From Deltaproteobacteria bacterium (GTDB taxonomy: Bacteria > Desulfobacterota > Binatia > UTPRO1): DNA of 62,638 nucleotides. The stretch is taken from the NCBI GenBank assembly GCA_016200545.1, contig JACQEO010000027.1, positions 1 to 62,638 of the forward strand, read 5' to 3'. Position numbers and translations under genes: made by a program. The notes beneath the pieces are model-generated. The model ran no database searches. It was not told the DNA's origin and worked only from the letters and a program-made list of their open reading frames with translations. Shown here piece after piece: positions 17,843-27,113 of this stretch. Positions within the stretch are counted from its first letter, which is position 1; the number at the start of each line of letters is the position of its first letter.

Positions 17843-18784
17843 ATGGCGCTCAGGATCGTGGTGATCGGACAAGCCGCGTTCGGCGAGCAGGTGCTCACGG
17901 GACTGCTCGCGCGCGGGCACGATGTCGTCGCCGTGTACTGCCCGCCCGACACCCCTGCGCGGCCGGACGCGCTCGCCGCCGCGACGCGTGCCGCTTCTGT
18001 CTCGTGCCGGCAGCCGCCGAGCTACAAGCCGGAGCTGGTGCGTGCCGAAGTCGCGGCACTGGCGCCGGACCTCCTGATCCTCGCGTACGTGACGCAGATC
18101 GTCCCGCTCGCGCTCGCCGAGGTGCCGCGCCTTGGCAGCATCTGCTTCCATCCGTCGTTGTTGCCGCGCCATCGCGGCGGCAGCGCGATCAACTGGGCGC
18201 TGATCGAGGGCGATCACGAGACCGGCGTCTCGGTCTTCTGGGTCGACGCCGGCATCGATACCGGTCCGTTGCTCGCGCAGCGGCGTATTCCCATTGATGC
18301 GGACGACAGCGCCGGCGCGCTCTACTACGCTCGCATCGTGCCCGCGGGGGTCGCGCTCGTCCTCGAGAGCGTCGCCCTGATCGAGGAAGGAACGGCACCT
18401 CGTCTCGTGCAGGACGAGCGCTACGCGACCTACGAGCCGCTCTGCCGCGACGTGCACGCCCGCATCGACTGGTCGCGCCCGGCGGCGAAGGTCCACGATC
18501 TGATCCGCGGCTGCGATCCGCAACCGGGTGCCTTTACCATCGCGGGGACGTCGCAGCTGCGGCTCTACGACAGCCGTCGCGCGGACGCCGCCGCGACCGC
18601 CGACGCTGCCGCGACTGCGCCGGGGGCGATCCTCGCGTGTGACGCCGGCGGTCTGGTCGTCGCCGCCGCCGGAGGCGCCGTCCGCCTCGGCAAAGCGCGA
18701 CTCGAGGAGACGCGCGACAAGAAGCCCGCCGCCGAGGTCATCGCTGCCCTCGGCCGCGGCGTTGGCGACCATCTCGGAGTGTGA
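17843..18784 (+). CDS. Formyl-THF hydrolase/formyltransferase-family protein
   Basis: A 313-residue protein with the formyltransferase fold. The active-site stretch is FHPSLLPRHRGGSAINWAL, then the catalytic Asp in WVDAGIDTG. The residue two places before the His is Cys rather than the Asn of Fmt/GART, which resembles the hydrolase domain of 10-formyltetrahydrofolate dehydrogenase more than Fmt itself. A C-terminal OB-like domain follows from about residue 205 with an Ala/Asp-rich insert near 255-270. No aldehyde dehydrogenase domain is attached. Its role may be formyl-THF turnover or transfer of a formyl group to a sugar or amine. Start ATG 17843 has CGGAGGA upstream. Confidence 0.82.
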   Translation: MALRIVVIGQAAFGEQVLTGLLARGHDVVAVYCPPDTPARPDALAAATRAASVSCRQPPSYKPELVRAEVAALAPDLLILAYVTQIVPLALAEVPRLGSICFHPSLLPRHRGGSAINWALIEGDHETGVSVFWVDAGIDTGPLLAQRRIPIDADDSAGALYYARIVPAGVALVLESVALIEEGTAPRLVQDERYATYEPLCRDVHARIDWSRPAAKVHDLIRGCDPQPGAFTIAGTSQLRLYDSRRADAAATADAAATAPGAILACDAGGLVVAAAGGAVRLGKARLEETRDKKPAAEVIAALGRGVGDHLGV

Positions 18785-18988
18785 TCAACCAGCCGCACGA
18801 GGGTGCGGTACGAGACTCGCGCAGAACTTCCCCAATCACTGACCTATCGTGCACCTCTGCAAGGGGCGCGGTGGTGCCGCACGACGAAATGACGCGCAAA
18901 TTCCGGGTTGCGATCGACGCTCCGCCGGCATTGTATTTGCGATGTACGGCTGCGGTTCCCCGTGATTGCGACCGCATAGGTTCATCCC

Positions 18989-21900
18989 ATGACATCGTCA
19001 CGTCGCCCCACGCGCGGCCTACGCGCGCTCGTTCTCGCCGCCTTGGTCGGGCTTCCGGCATCGCCGACGCATGCGGCGCTGACGGCGGGGAGTCTCCTGG
19101 TCACCGACGACGGGGCGAGGGGCGTCTTCGAGGTGAGGGCGACCGGCCTCGTCGTGAAGGTCGCCAAGGACACGCGTCTCAAGCATCCCTTCGATGCCAT
19201 CGTCGACGTCGATGGCAGTCTGATCGTCGCCGATCGCGGCACCGACCCAGCGAGTCTGACCACAGCCGACGGCGCGATCTACCGCGTCGACCCCGGGACG
19301 GGCATGCTGACCGCGACGCTCGCCAGCGGTGCGCCGCTCGTCAACCCGAGTGGACTGGCGCTCGAAGCGAGCGGCGACGTCATCGTGGTCGACCCCGATG
19401 CCGTCGTAAACGGCTCGAACGGACAAGTCTTCCGCTGGCGGCGCGTGACGGGGACGCTCGTGCCGCTCTCCGGTTGCCGCAACTTCAACAACCCGGTGCG
19501 GGCGGTGATCGAGGGCGGTGGCGACATCCTGGTCGTCGACAGCAATGCCGTCGGCTCGGGAGCGGTCTTTCGGCTCGACGCCGCCACCGGTGGCTGCGTG
19601 ACCCTGCTCCACGGCGCCAAGGGTGAGTCGCACGGCCTCGTCAAGCCTTTCGGGATCGCGCTCGCGGCCGATGGCACGATCGTGATCGCCGACCAGAACG
19701 CGAACCCCGACGACCTCGTGACCGACACCGGTGCCGTCTTCGCGTACAGCTTCGCGACCAACGCAATCACGCGCGCGTTCGGCAACCCGGCGCTCAACCG
19801 ACCGCGCGGCGTCGCCGTCGACGACGCGGGGAACTACCTGGTCGCCGACGCCGCGGCGAAGAAAATTTACGCGGTCGGGTCCACCGGCGCGGTGACGACG
19901 GTATCGAGTAGCTCGTTCTTCAACGCGCCGGTGCAAGTCCGGATCATCGGCGCCGCCGCGCCGCCGCCGCTCGGGCACTCGCGCGTCGACTTCCTCGTCG
20001 TCGACCGCGGCGCCGACCCACGCGGTCTCAGAACGGCCAGCGGCACCGGTGCCGTCTTCGGTCTCGACGCCACGACCGGCCTCTTGAGCTTCCTCGCCGG
20101 CGATCCGCTCTTCGTCAATCCCTACGACGCGGCGATCGATCGGCACGGCGATCTCATCGTCGTCGATCAGGATGCCGGCCCGTCGCGGCGCGGTGCCGTG
20201 TTCCGCGTCGGGAGGGCGAGCAAACAGGTGGAGCAAACGATCGCCGAAGGCAAGCCGTTCTCGAACCCGAGCAGCGTCCTCGCCGAGCGCGACGGCACGC
20301 TCCTCGTCGCCGACCGCGACGCCGCCGTGAACGGCTCGCAGGCGGCGATCTTCCGCGTCGACGAGGATCACGGCAACGTGGCGCCGTTCTCGACGAGCAG
20401 CGAGCTCGTGAACCCCGTCAAGATCGCGCTCGACGACGCCGGCAACGTGCTGGTGGCCGACGCCGGTGTCTCCTGTCCGACGCCGCACGCGACGCCGACC
20501 GGTCCGACGCCGACGCGCACCGGCACGACGCCGACCCCGACCCCGACGCGGACGGGGCCGACGGCCACGAAGACCCCCGGTCCCTGCGACGATCCCGCCG
20601 TGCGCTCGTTCGGTTCGGCGGTCCGCGTCGTCGACGCCGGCGGCGCGGCGCGCACCCTCACCGCCGAGGGCGCGTTCGTGAAGCTCGGTGGCATCGACTT
20701 CGACCCGATGTTCGGGATCGTCGTTGCCGACGAGGACGCCGACCCGAATCATTTCGGCTCGAGTCCGGGCGCGATCTTCCAGGTCGACGTTTTTGACGGT
20801 GCGGTGACGCCGATCGCCAGCGAGGAATCGTTCTTCGCCGGCCCGCGCGACGTCGCGGTGGCGCCCGACGGCAGCTACGCGGTCGCCGATGCGGTCGTGA
20901 AGAAGATCTTCAGCGTCGAACCGATCGACGGCACGATCACGCTGCTCTCGGACAGCGTCGATCTCGTCCAACCGGTGGCGATCGTCGCCGTCGCCGACCG
21001 CGACGGCGACGGCATCCCCGACGGCCTCGACAACTGTCCGGCGGTCGCCAATCCCGACCAGCGCGACCAAGACGGCGACGGCGTCGGGAACGTCTGCGAC
21101 AACTGTCAGACGGTCGCGAATCCGGGCCAGGAGGACGTCGACGCGGACGGCGTCGGCGATGTCTGCCCGCAGCCACCGGCCGCCGCGCTGACCCTCTGCC
21201 AGCACAGCGTCGCGCAGCAAGCGGGCGTCGTATTCACGAAGGGGATGCAGGCGATGAGCGGCTGCGTCGGCGCGTTGCTCGCGTGCGAGACGCAGGCAGA
21301 GAAGGGCACGCTCGTCGGCGACGCGCTCGCGAGCTGCCGCACGGCGGCGCGCACACAAACCTGCGCCAAGGCGGCGACGCTCGTCGGTGATCTGCAGGCG
21401 CGGGCGCTGAAGAAGCTCGCCGGCGTGCGGGCGTGCGGCGGCATCGAGGTGCACGAGCTGCGAAAGACGGTCGGCGGCCTCGGCTTCGAGCAGACCCTCG
21501 TCGACTGCGCCGCGCTCAGCCCGCCCGGCAGCCTCGGCGACGCGGTCGCCGTCTTCGACTGCCTCGGCCGCGGCCTCGCGTGCGATGCCGGAGAGGCCAC
21601 GGCGGCGCTCAGCCCGCGTGCCGGCACGCTCCTCGTCGCCGGCGGGCTCGCCGCCGCGTTCCCCTGCGTCGGCACCGGTTCGGTCGGCAACGCCGCGACT
21701 GCAACGCCCCCCGAGCGCGTGATACGCGCGTGTCAGACGAAGCTCGCGAAGGTCGGCGGCAAGCTCGCCGCCACCCGCCTCACTGACGCCGAGCGCTGCG
21801 TAACCGCGCTGCTGGCCTGTCAGAGCATGCGCGAGAAGGGGGAGTTTCCGACTCCCGACGCGGCCGCGGCGTGCGACACGCACGCCACCTCCGGCTGCAC

Positions 21901-22180
21901 GCGCAACCTCGAAGCGATTGCCAAGGCGACGGCGATTGCGCGTACCGGCATGGTGAAGGGGTGCAGTCCGCTGCTCGCGAGTGAGCTGCAGTCCGCCCTC
22001 GGCTTCGCCGGCCTCGAGGCGTCGTGCGGCGCCCTCACGAGCAACGACGCGATCGTCGATTGCGTCATCGGGCGCGCGAGCTGCAGCACCGATCACGCAG
22101 TGGCGCTCGCGAGCCCGCGCGCGAACGAAGTCCTCGGTGCCGCGGGACTGCTCGCCGGCTTTGCCTGTCTCGCGCCCTGA
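18989..22180 (+). CDS. Secreted NHL-propeller / TSP3 / Cys-rich repeat protein
   Basis: A 1063-residue exported protein. Signal peptide at about 1-29 (ends PTHAA). Residues 30-490 and 535-670 contain propeller repeats built on the pattern NP-x-x-[VI]-x-x-[DE]-x-x-G-[DN]-[IVL]-[LVI]-V-[AV]-D. A Thr/Pro linker (about 494-530) separates the two blocks. Two thrombospondin type-3 calcium repeats ([14 protein letters not shown] and [14 protein letters not shown]) lie near 670-725. The end consists of two diverged Cys-rich modules (about 735-905 and 910-1063) sharing C-V-x-A-L-L-A-C-x-x-x-x-E-K-G and a closing [11 protein letters not shown] segment. Location is extracellular or outer surface; function unknown. 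It has no obvious operon partner. Confidence 0.8.
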   Translation: MTSSRRPTRGLRALVLAALVGLPASPTHAALTAGSLLVTDDGARGVFEVRATGLVVKVAKDTRLKHPFDAIVDVDGSLIVADRGTDPASLTTADGAIYRVDPGTGMLTATLASGAPLVNPSGLALEASGDVIVVDPDAVVNGSNGQVFRWRRVTGTLVPLSGCRNFNNPVRAVIEGGGDILVVDSNAVGSGAVFRLDAATGGCVTLLHGAKGESHGLVKPFGIALAADGTIVIADQNANPDDLVTDTGAVFAYSFATNAITRAFGNPALNRPRGVAVDDAGNYLVADAAAKKIYAVGSTGAVTTVSSSSFFNAPVQVRIIGAAAPPPLGHSRVDFLVVDRGADPRGLRTASGTGAVFGLDATTGLLSFLAGDPLFVNPYDAAIDRHGDLIVVDQDAGPSRRGAVFRVGRASKQVEQTIAEGKPFSNPSSVLAERDGTLLVADRDAAVNGSQAAIFRVDEDHGNVAPFSTSSELVNPVKIALDDAGNVLVADAGVSCPTPHATPTGPTPTRTGTTPTPTPTRTGPTATKTPGPCDDPAVRSFGSAVRVVDAGGAARTLTAEGAFVKLGGIDFDPMFGIVVADEDADPNHFGSSPGAIFQVDVFDGAVTPIASEESFFAGPRDVAVAPDGSYAVADAVVKKIFSVEPIDGTITLLSDSVDLVQPVAIVAVADRDGDGIPDGLDNCPAVANPDQRDQDGDGVGNVCDNCQTVANPGQEDVDADGVGDVCPQPPAAALTLCQHSVAQQAGVVFTKGMQAMSGCVGALLACETQAEKGTLVGDALASCRTAARTQTCAKAATLVGDLQARALKKLAGVRACGGIEVHELRKTVGGLGFEQTLVDCAALSPPGSLGDAVAVFDCLGRGLACDAGEATAALSPRAGTLLVAGGLAAAFPCVGTGSVGNAATATPPERVIRACQTKLAKVGGKLAATRLTDAERCVTALLACQSMREKGEFPTPDAAAACDTHATSGCTRNLEAIAKATAIARTGMVKGCSPLLASELQSALGFAGLEASCGALTSNDAIVDCVIGRASCSTDHAVALASPRANEVLGAAGLLAGFACLAP

Positions 22181-22188
22181 AGGGCCGC

Positions 22189-22677
22189 TCAGGCGAGCTC
22201 GAGCTCGACCAGAACTTGGCCGGGCTCGACCATCGTCCCGGCGGCGACGTGGACGCGCGTGACGGTGCCGGCGGCGTCGGCGGACGCGACCGTCTCCATC
22301 TTCATCGCCTCGAGGATGACGAGCGCGTCGCCGGCGGCGACCTGCTGTCCCTCGCGCACGAGCACGTCGAGCACCTTCCCCGGCATCGGTGCGGTGACGC
22401 GCGGGCTACCGACCGCGCCGGCGCCGGCCTCGCCGCGCTCCTCGGTGGCGAGCGCGCAGCGGTAGATCTCGCCCGCGAGCGCGATCCATACCTCGTCGCG
22501 ATCGCGGACGACGGTGGCGGCGAGGGCGCGCGCGCCGAGGTCGAGTCGCCACGCCTCGCCGTGCCGCTGGATGCTGCCGCGGTACTCGGCATCGCCGACG
22601 CGCGCGACGATCGCGTCGCCGGTCCGCGTGAGAGTGACGGCGACGGGCTCGCCGTCGACGAGGACGGTCAGGCTCAT
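22189..22677 (-). CDS. Biotin carboxyl carrier subunit of acyl-CoA carboxylase
   Basis: A 162-residue protein with a C-terminal biotinyl domain: VTAPMPGKVLDVLV, then the biotinylated Lys in ILEAMKMETV, ending MVEPGQVLVELELA. The N-terminal 80 residues form the beta-strand region seen between biotin carboxylase and BCCP in fused acyl-CoA carboxylase alpha chains. The start ATG (22677) overlaps the stop of the biotin carboxylase gene by 4 nt, so the normally fused alpha chain is split here into two coupled genes. It probably works with the carboxyltransferase encoded at 35199-36812. Confidence 0.9.
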   Translation of the reverse strand: MSLTVLVDGEPVAVTLTRTGDAIVARVGDAEYRGSIQRHGEAWRLDLGARALAATVVRDRDEVWIALAGEIYRCALATEERGEAGAGAVGSPRVTAPMPGKVLDVLVREGQQVAAGDALVILEAMKMETVASADAAGTVTRVHVAAGTMVEPGQVLVELELA

Positions 22678-24176
22678 GCGCCGCTGCTCCCCGCGCGCCA
22701 CGGGCCGAGCGTCGCGAACGGACTCGGCGCCGCGCCGAGCGCCGCCGCGCCGTCGCCGCTCGGGCTCGTGAGCGCGAGCGCGGCGACGATCGCGGCGAGG
22801 TCCCGTTCCGGCGCCGACCGCGACCGCCAGTCGGCGAGGTGCTCGGCCAGGAACTCCGTGTGCGTCGCGCCGGCGACGAAGGCGGGGTGGGTGAGAACGG
22901 CGCGCAAGTAGTCGCGGTTGGTGACGACGCCGAGGAGCACGGTTTCGCGCAGCGCCGCGAGCATGCGCGTCCGCGCCTCCTCGCGCGTCGCCCCCCAGGT
23001 CGAGATCTTCGCCAGCATGGGATCGTACTCGACGCCGACGACGCTGCCGCGGGCGACGCCGCCGTCGAAGCGCACACCGGGGCCGGCAGGCTCGGTGAGC
23101 ACGCGCACGGTGCCGGTGGCCGGCAGGAACTGGCGCGCCGGGTCCTCGGAGTAGAGGCGGCACTCGAGCGCATGGCCGCGCGGCGTGATCGCGGCGAAGG
23201 AGAGCGGCTCGCCGCGCGCGACCAGGATCTGCTCGCGCACGAGATCGAGCCCCGTCGTCCACTCGGTCACCGGATGCTCGACCTGCAGGCGCGTGTTCAT
23301 CTCGAGAAAATAGAAGCGGCCGGACTCGTCGAGGAGAAACTCGACGGTGCCGGCGCCGACGTAGTCGACGGCGCGTGCGGCGCGTACCGCGGCATCCGTC
23401 ATCGCCGCGCGCAGCGCCGATCCGACCGCCGGCGAGGGCGTCTCCTCGACGATCTTCTGATGGCGCCGCTGGATCGAGCACTCACGCTCGCCGAGGTGCA
23501 CGATGCGGCCGTGGCGGTCGCCGAAGACCTGTACCTCGACGTGGCGCGGCCGCTCGAGGTAGCGTTCCAGATAGATGCGGCCGTCGGCGAAGGCCGCCGT
23601 CGCCTCGCGGGCGGCGGCGCGAATGGCGTCCGGCAGCGCCGCGGCGTCGCGTACGATCCGCATGCCCTTGCCGCCGCCGCCGCCGGCGGCCTTGATGACG
23701 ACGGGATAGCCGATCGGGGCGGCCGCGGCTGCGAACGCGTCGGGCTCGGGCGCGAGCACGCCGGACGCCGGGACGACGGGCAGGCCGGCGCGCTCCATGC
23801 GGGCGCGCGCGGCGACTTTGTCGCCCATCGCCGCGATCGCCTCCGGCGGAGGGCCGATGAAGGTGAGCCCGGCGCCGGCGACGGCGCGCGCGAATGCCGC
23901 GTTTTCTGAGAGGAAGCCGTACCCCGGATGAACGGCGTCGGCGCCGCTCGCGTGCGCGGCGGCGAGAAGGGCTGGGACGTCGAGGTAGCTGGCGCGTGCC
24001 GCGGCGGGACCGATCGCGATCGCCTGGTCGGCGAGCGCGACGTGCGGCGCGTCGGCGTCGGCCTCGGAGTAGACCGCGACCGTGCGCACCCCCATCGCAC
24101 GACACGTCCGCATGATGCGGACGGCGATCTCGCCGCGGTTCGCGATCAGGACGGTGGTGACCGGCGGCATGGGCAC
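22674..24176 (-). CDS. Biotin carboxylase subunit of acyl-CoA carboxylase
   Basis: A 500-residue ATP-grasp biotin carboxylase beginning TVLIANRGEIAVRIMRTC. It shows GYGFLSENAAFA, the Gly-rich ATP loop VIKAAGGGGGKGMRIV and the catalytic ITE-type block around EMNTRLQVEHPVTE. The C-terminal 50 residues extend beyond AccC length and resemble the alpha chain of methylcrotonyl- or propionyl-CoA carboxylases. It carboxylates the biotin of the adjacent BCCP. Start ATG 24176; ATG 24170 is also in frame. It is preceded 41 nt upstream by the ferritin-like gene, so all three may form one operon. Confidence 0.93.
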   Translation of the reverse strand: MPMPPVTTVLIANRGEIAVRIMRTCRAMGVRTVAVYSEADADAPHVALADQAIAIGPAAARASYLDVPALLAAAHASGADAVHPGYGFLSENAAFARAVAGAGLTFIGPPPEAIAAMGDKVAARARMERAGLPVVPASGVLAPEPDAFAAAAAPIGYPVVIKAAGGGGGKGMRIVRDAAALPDAIRAAAREATAAFADGRIYLERYLERPRHVEVQVFGDRHGRIVHLGERECSIQRRHQKIVEETPSPAVGSALRAAMTDAAVRAARAVDYVGAGTVEFLLDESGRFYFLEMNTRLQVEHPVTEWTTGLDLVREQILVARGEPLSFAAITPRGHALECRLYSEDPARQFLPATGTVRVLTEPAGPGVRFDGGVARGSVVGVEYDPMLAKISTWGATREEARTRMLAALRETVLLGVVTNRDYLRAVLTHPAFVAGATHTEFLAEHLADWRSRSAPERDLAAIVAALALTSPSGDGAAALGAAPSPFATLGPWRAGSSGA

Positions 24177-24217
24177 GCCGATCTACCAGATCCCGCCGGC
24201 GATGCCGAGCGCGCGCG

Positions 24218-25009
24218 TCAGTCGCGCAGCTCGAGGCCGATCAGCTTCAGTCGATGCGCGATGTCGGTGAAGGTGGCGGAGAGGAACTCGTTCACCGGCC
24301 CGAACGGCGACGCCGTTGCGTGATGAAAGAGCCGCCACAGCTCGGCGACGAAATCCTCCACGCGCCGGCGCTCGGCGGCGCTCACGCCGCGGAACTTGTC
24401 GCCGAGGTAGATGACGCCGAAGCCCGCGTGGCGCGACTCGTCGCGCAGCACGAGCTGGATCAGGTCGCGCATGAGAGGGTCCGGGCTGTCCTTCTGGAAG
24501 CGCTGAAAGAGTCCGACGGCGACGCCCTCGAGAAAGATCTGCATGCCGACGATCTTCTCGCCGTAGTGATCCGACTCGAGGAGGCGATGCACGAGATCCT
24601 CGAGGGCGGGGTTGAGCGGCGCCTCGACGCCGAGCTTCTCGAGGTAGCGACCGAAGACCTCGACGTGGCGCGCCTCGTCGATGATCTGACCCGAGAGGCA
24701 GAGCTTTGTCTCCATCTCCGGCACCATGTTGAGGAGCTGGGCGCAGAGCGCCAGGGCCGCCTGCTCGCCGAGAAAGAGCTGGGTGAACGTGAACGCGCGT
24801 TGCTGCGCGCGCAGGCGATCGTAGTCCTCACGACCGAAGTGCTGGCGGACGGCGGCGTACGACTCCTCCGAGTAGTTCTGAATCGGCCGCGACCAGTCGA
24901 TCTCGGTCGAGGCGTTCCACTGATACGCCTTGAGCTTCTCGTAGAGCTCGGCTTCGGCCGGAATCTCGATGGTCAGGCGGGAGTGAAACGTGGGGCGAAC
25001 GGCGTCCAT
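24218..25009 (-). CDS. Ferritin-like diiron protein (R2/AurF-like)
   Basis: A 263-residue all-helical protein with a full set of diiron ligands: Glu in FLGEQAALAL, the first E-x-x-H in IDEARHVEVF, Glu in IFLEGVAVGL and the second E-x-x-H in RDESRHAGFG. This matches the ferritin/ribonucleotide-reductase-R2 superfamily and related oxygenases such as AurF; activity could be oxygen-dependent hydroxylation or desaturation of an acyl or aromatic substrate. The neighbouring carboxylase genes suggest an acyl-CoA-related role, which is inference. The start ATG 25009 is preceded by GAGGAGGCC. Confidence 0.8.
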   Translation of the reverse strand: MDAVRPTFHSRLTIEIPAEAELYEKLKAYQWNASTEIDWSRPIQNYSEESYAAVRQHFGREDYDRLRAQQRAFTFTQLFLGEQAALALCAQLLNMVPEMETKLCLSGQIIDEARHVEVFGRYLEKLGVEAPLNPALEDLVHRLLESDHYGEKIVGMQIFLEGVAVGLFQRFQKDSPDPLMRDLIQLVLRDESRHAGFGVIYLGDKFRGVSAAERRRVEDFVAELWRLFHHATASPFGPVNEFLSATFTDIAHRLKLIGLELRD

Positions 25010-25054
25010 GAAGGCCTCCTCGAGCGGCCGTTCAAGCGCGCCCGCCCGGGTGAG

Positions 25055-25663
25055 TCAACGATGGCCGGCGCCCTTCGTGTCGGGATGGTCGGCGCGGTGC
25101 GCGTACCGCTCCCAGCGCCGCACGAAGGCGTACGGGTTGTCCTGCAGCTCCTGGCGAAGCGCCGCGTGGTCGTGCAGGAAGTCCCGGAACGCGGGGTGAT
25201 CGCCGAGATAGCCGCGACTGTTCACCAGCGACGGGTCAGCGCGCAGATCGTAGGCGACGCCGGGATGGTCGCGCAGGAAGCGGTCGAAGCGCTGCATCTC
25301 GTCGCGCGTGATCTCGCGATCGCGGCGCTGCTCACGCTCGACGCGGTGTGCGCGGCGCAGCACGGCATAGGGATCCTGACGCAGCTCCCGACGGACGCCG
25401 GGATACTCCTCGAGGAACTCGCGCAGGCTGCGGTGCTCGTCGAGGTAGCGATCGTCGTTCGCCAGCGTGGGATCGCGCTGCAGGTCGCGTGCCACCCACG
25501 GATGGTCGTCGAGAAATCGATCGAATCTCCGCACCGCCCCCGAGGAGAGATCGTCGTCCGCGCGTACCTTGGAGCACGCGCCGACGAGGACCAGTATGAT
25601 CGCCGCCGCGGTGACGACAAGCACGAGCGGGCGACTCCGCCGGGACTGGGGTCGAGAGTGCAT
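25055..25663 (-). CDS. Secreted/lipoprotein with repeated 'DHP' helices
   Basis: A 202-residue protein: basic start, hydrophobic segment (about 12-28) ending LVGACSK, which is a plausible lipobox. The mature part is two copies (about 40-95 and 120-180) of a charged module following F-D-x-F-L-x-D-H-P-x-V-A-x-D-L, then Y-L-x-x-H-x-x-x-R-x-F-L and R-x-E-L-x-x-[DN]-P-Y-A-x-x-R-R. Probably a periplasmic helical repeat protein; function unknown. Start ATG 25663 is supported by AGGAGG nearby. Repeat R2 sits immediately upstream. Confidence 0.7.
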   Translation of the reverse strand: MHSRPQSRRSRPLVLVVTAAAIILVLVGACSKVRADDDLSSGAVRRFDRFLDDHPWVARDLQRDPTLANDDRYLDEHRSLREFLEEYPGVRRELRQDPYAVLRRAHRVEREQRRDREITRDEMQRFDRFLRDHPGVAYDLRADPSLVNSRGYLGDHPAFRDFLHDHAALRQELQDNPYAFVRRWERYAHRADHPDTKGAGHR

Positions 25664-25698
25664 GCAGCCTCCTTTCGACTTCTCGACTAGTTCATTAC

Positions 25699-25754
25699 GC
25701 CCCCGCTCGCTGCGCTCGCGATGGGCGTCGCGGCCGGGAGTAAATCCCGGCCGC
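25699..25754 (-). repeat. Interspersed hairpin repeat R2
   Basis: Minus-strand copy of the R1 unit. Stem GCGGCCGGGA-TTTAC-TCCCGGCCGC (25730-25754, read on minus), followed by GACGCCCATCGCGAGCG, CAGCGAGCGGGGGC. Compared with R1 the outer stem pairs have changed on both sides so pairing is kept. It lies between the end of the hydrolase-ABM gene and the repeat lipoprotein gene. Confidence 0.7.
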
Positions 25755-25775
25755 TCCCCGTCGCGGTCCGGGCGG

Positions 25776-27113
25776 TCAGCTGGGCGGCGGGTCGAGGTCG
25801 GTGCTGGTGACGATGTCGTGGACCTCGAGAACGTTGGCGCCGCGAAACATCTCTTTCGGCGGGCGATTCGCGTGCGCTTCCTGGAACGCGGGGCTTTGGG
25901 TCCACGTGACGAAGTCCTCGAAGCTCCGCCACCACGTCTTCACCTCGTAGTACCCTTCGCCGTTGGGGTCGTCGCGCCACGTTCCCTGCTCGTGATCGAA
26001 CTTCATGGGACGCGGGCGATGGACCTCGTTGCGGAGAAACCCGGGGTGGCGATCGACGAGGTGAACGCGGCGCTTGAAGCGGTCTTCGAAGTCGATCTCA
26101 TGGCCCTTCGAGACGGGGATGCGATTCGTGACGACGATCATCGCGCCTTCATAGCACGGCGTGCCGACGAGTGAACCCGACGCGCCGGTCGCCTGGTCAG
26201 GGTGCGCGTCGACCCAGCGGGTGATCGCCGTGACCGTCTCTTCGGGGTGCTCCTCGTGCGGCAGGTGCCCGGTGTGCGCCATCACCAGCAGCTCGCTGCC
26301 GCCGATGAGCGCATGGTAGCGCGCGGCGATGGCGGGTGGGACGACGCGATCGGTGTCGCCGGTGATCACCAGCGTCGGCGCGCCGATCGTCCGCACGCGC
26401 GCGGCGCGCTCCTCCGTGACCTGTTGGTGCATGCGCGCGATGAAGGCGTTGGTACCGCCGGCCGAGCGCAGCGGCGCGTTGTAGGCGTCGACGTCGGCCT
26501 CGGTGATCTGCGCCGGGTCATACACCGCGTGCTCGAGGCTCTCGCGCACGCGCCCGCGCGACGGCAGGCTGCGCAAGAGGGGTCCGATGACCGGCCAGCC
26601 GGCCATGCGCGTGCTGAGCGGATAGCCGTCGATCCCCGGCAGCCCCGACGCATCGACGAGCACCAGCGCCGACACGCGATCGGGGTAGAGGAGGGCGGTC
26701 TCGCTGACGACGTAGCCGCCCATCGAGCTGCCGACGAGCACCGCGCGTCGCACGCCGACCGCGTCGAGGTAGCCGGTGACGTCGTGCGCGAGCGCCGCCG
26801 TCGTGTAGCGTGCGTCGTCGTCGGGCTTGTCGCTGAACCCGTAGCCGGGGAGGTCGATCGCGTGCACCCGATAGCGGGTCGCGAGCGGCGCGACGACTCT
26901 CCGCCACGTATAGGTGCTCGACGGATTTCCGTGGATCAGGACGACGTCGCGACCCTCGCCGGCGGTGATTGCGAAGATCTGCATGCCGTCGACGGTGACG
27001 AAGTGACCCGCGCTGCGCGCCAAGGCATACGGGGTCGTGCGCGCGAGATCCGCCGGTTGCACGCCGCCGCATGCGGCGAGAAGGGCGAGCCCGAGAACGA
27101 CGAGTGCGCGCAT
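25776..27113 (-). CDS. Alpha/beta hydrolase fused to antibiotic-biosynthesis-monooxygenase domain
   Basis: A 445-residue two-domain protein. Residues 1-16 are a lipoprotein-like leader (LLAACGG). Residues about 40-310 are an alpha/beta hydrolase: HGNPSSTYTW, the nucleophile elbow LVGSSMGGYV, Asp in TGDTDRVVP and His in AHTGHLPHEE. Residues about 328-445 form an ABM domain like the haem-degrading HmoA/IsdG group (MIVVTNRIPVSKGHE, then YYEVKTWWRSFEDFVTW). A GAAGG sequence 6 nt before the Met of the second domain could allow internal initiation, so the two domains may also be made separately. The gene begins right after the luciferase-like gene stop (no gap), so they form an operon. Confidence 0.78.
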   Translation of the reverse strand: MRALVVLGLALLAACGGVQPADLARTTPYALARSAGHFVTVDGMQIFAITAGEGRDVVLIHGNPSSTYTWRRVVAPLATRYRVHAIDLPGYGFSDKPDDDARYTTAALAHDVTGYLDAVGVRRAVLVGSSMGGYVVSETALLYPDRVSALVLVDASGLPGIDGYPLSTRMAGWPVIGPLLRSLPSRGRVRESLEHAVYDPAQITEADVDAYNAPLRSAGGTNAFIARMHQQVTEERAARVRTIGAPTLVITGDTDRVVPPAIAARYHALIGGSELLVMAHTGHLPHEEHPEETVTAITRWVDAHPDQATGASGSLVGTPCYEGAMIVVTNRIPVSKGHEIDFEDRFKRRVHLVDRHPGFLRNEVHRPRPMKFDHEQGTWRDDPNGEGYYEVKTWWRSFEDFVTWTQSPAFQEAHANRPPKEMFRGANVLEVHDIVTSTDLDPPPS

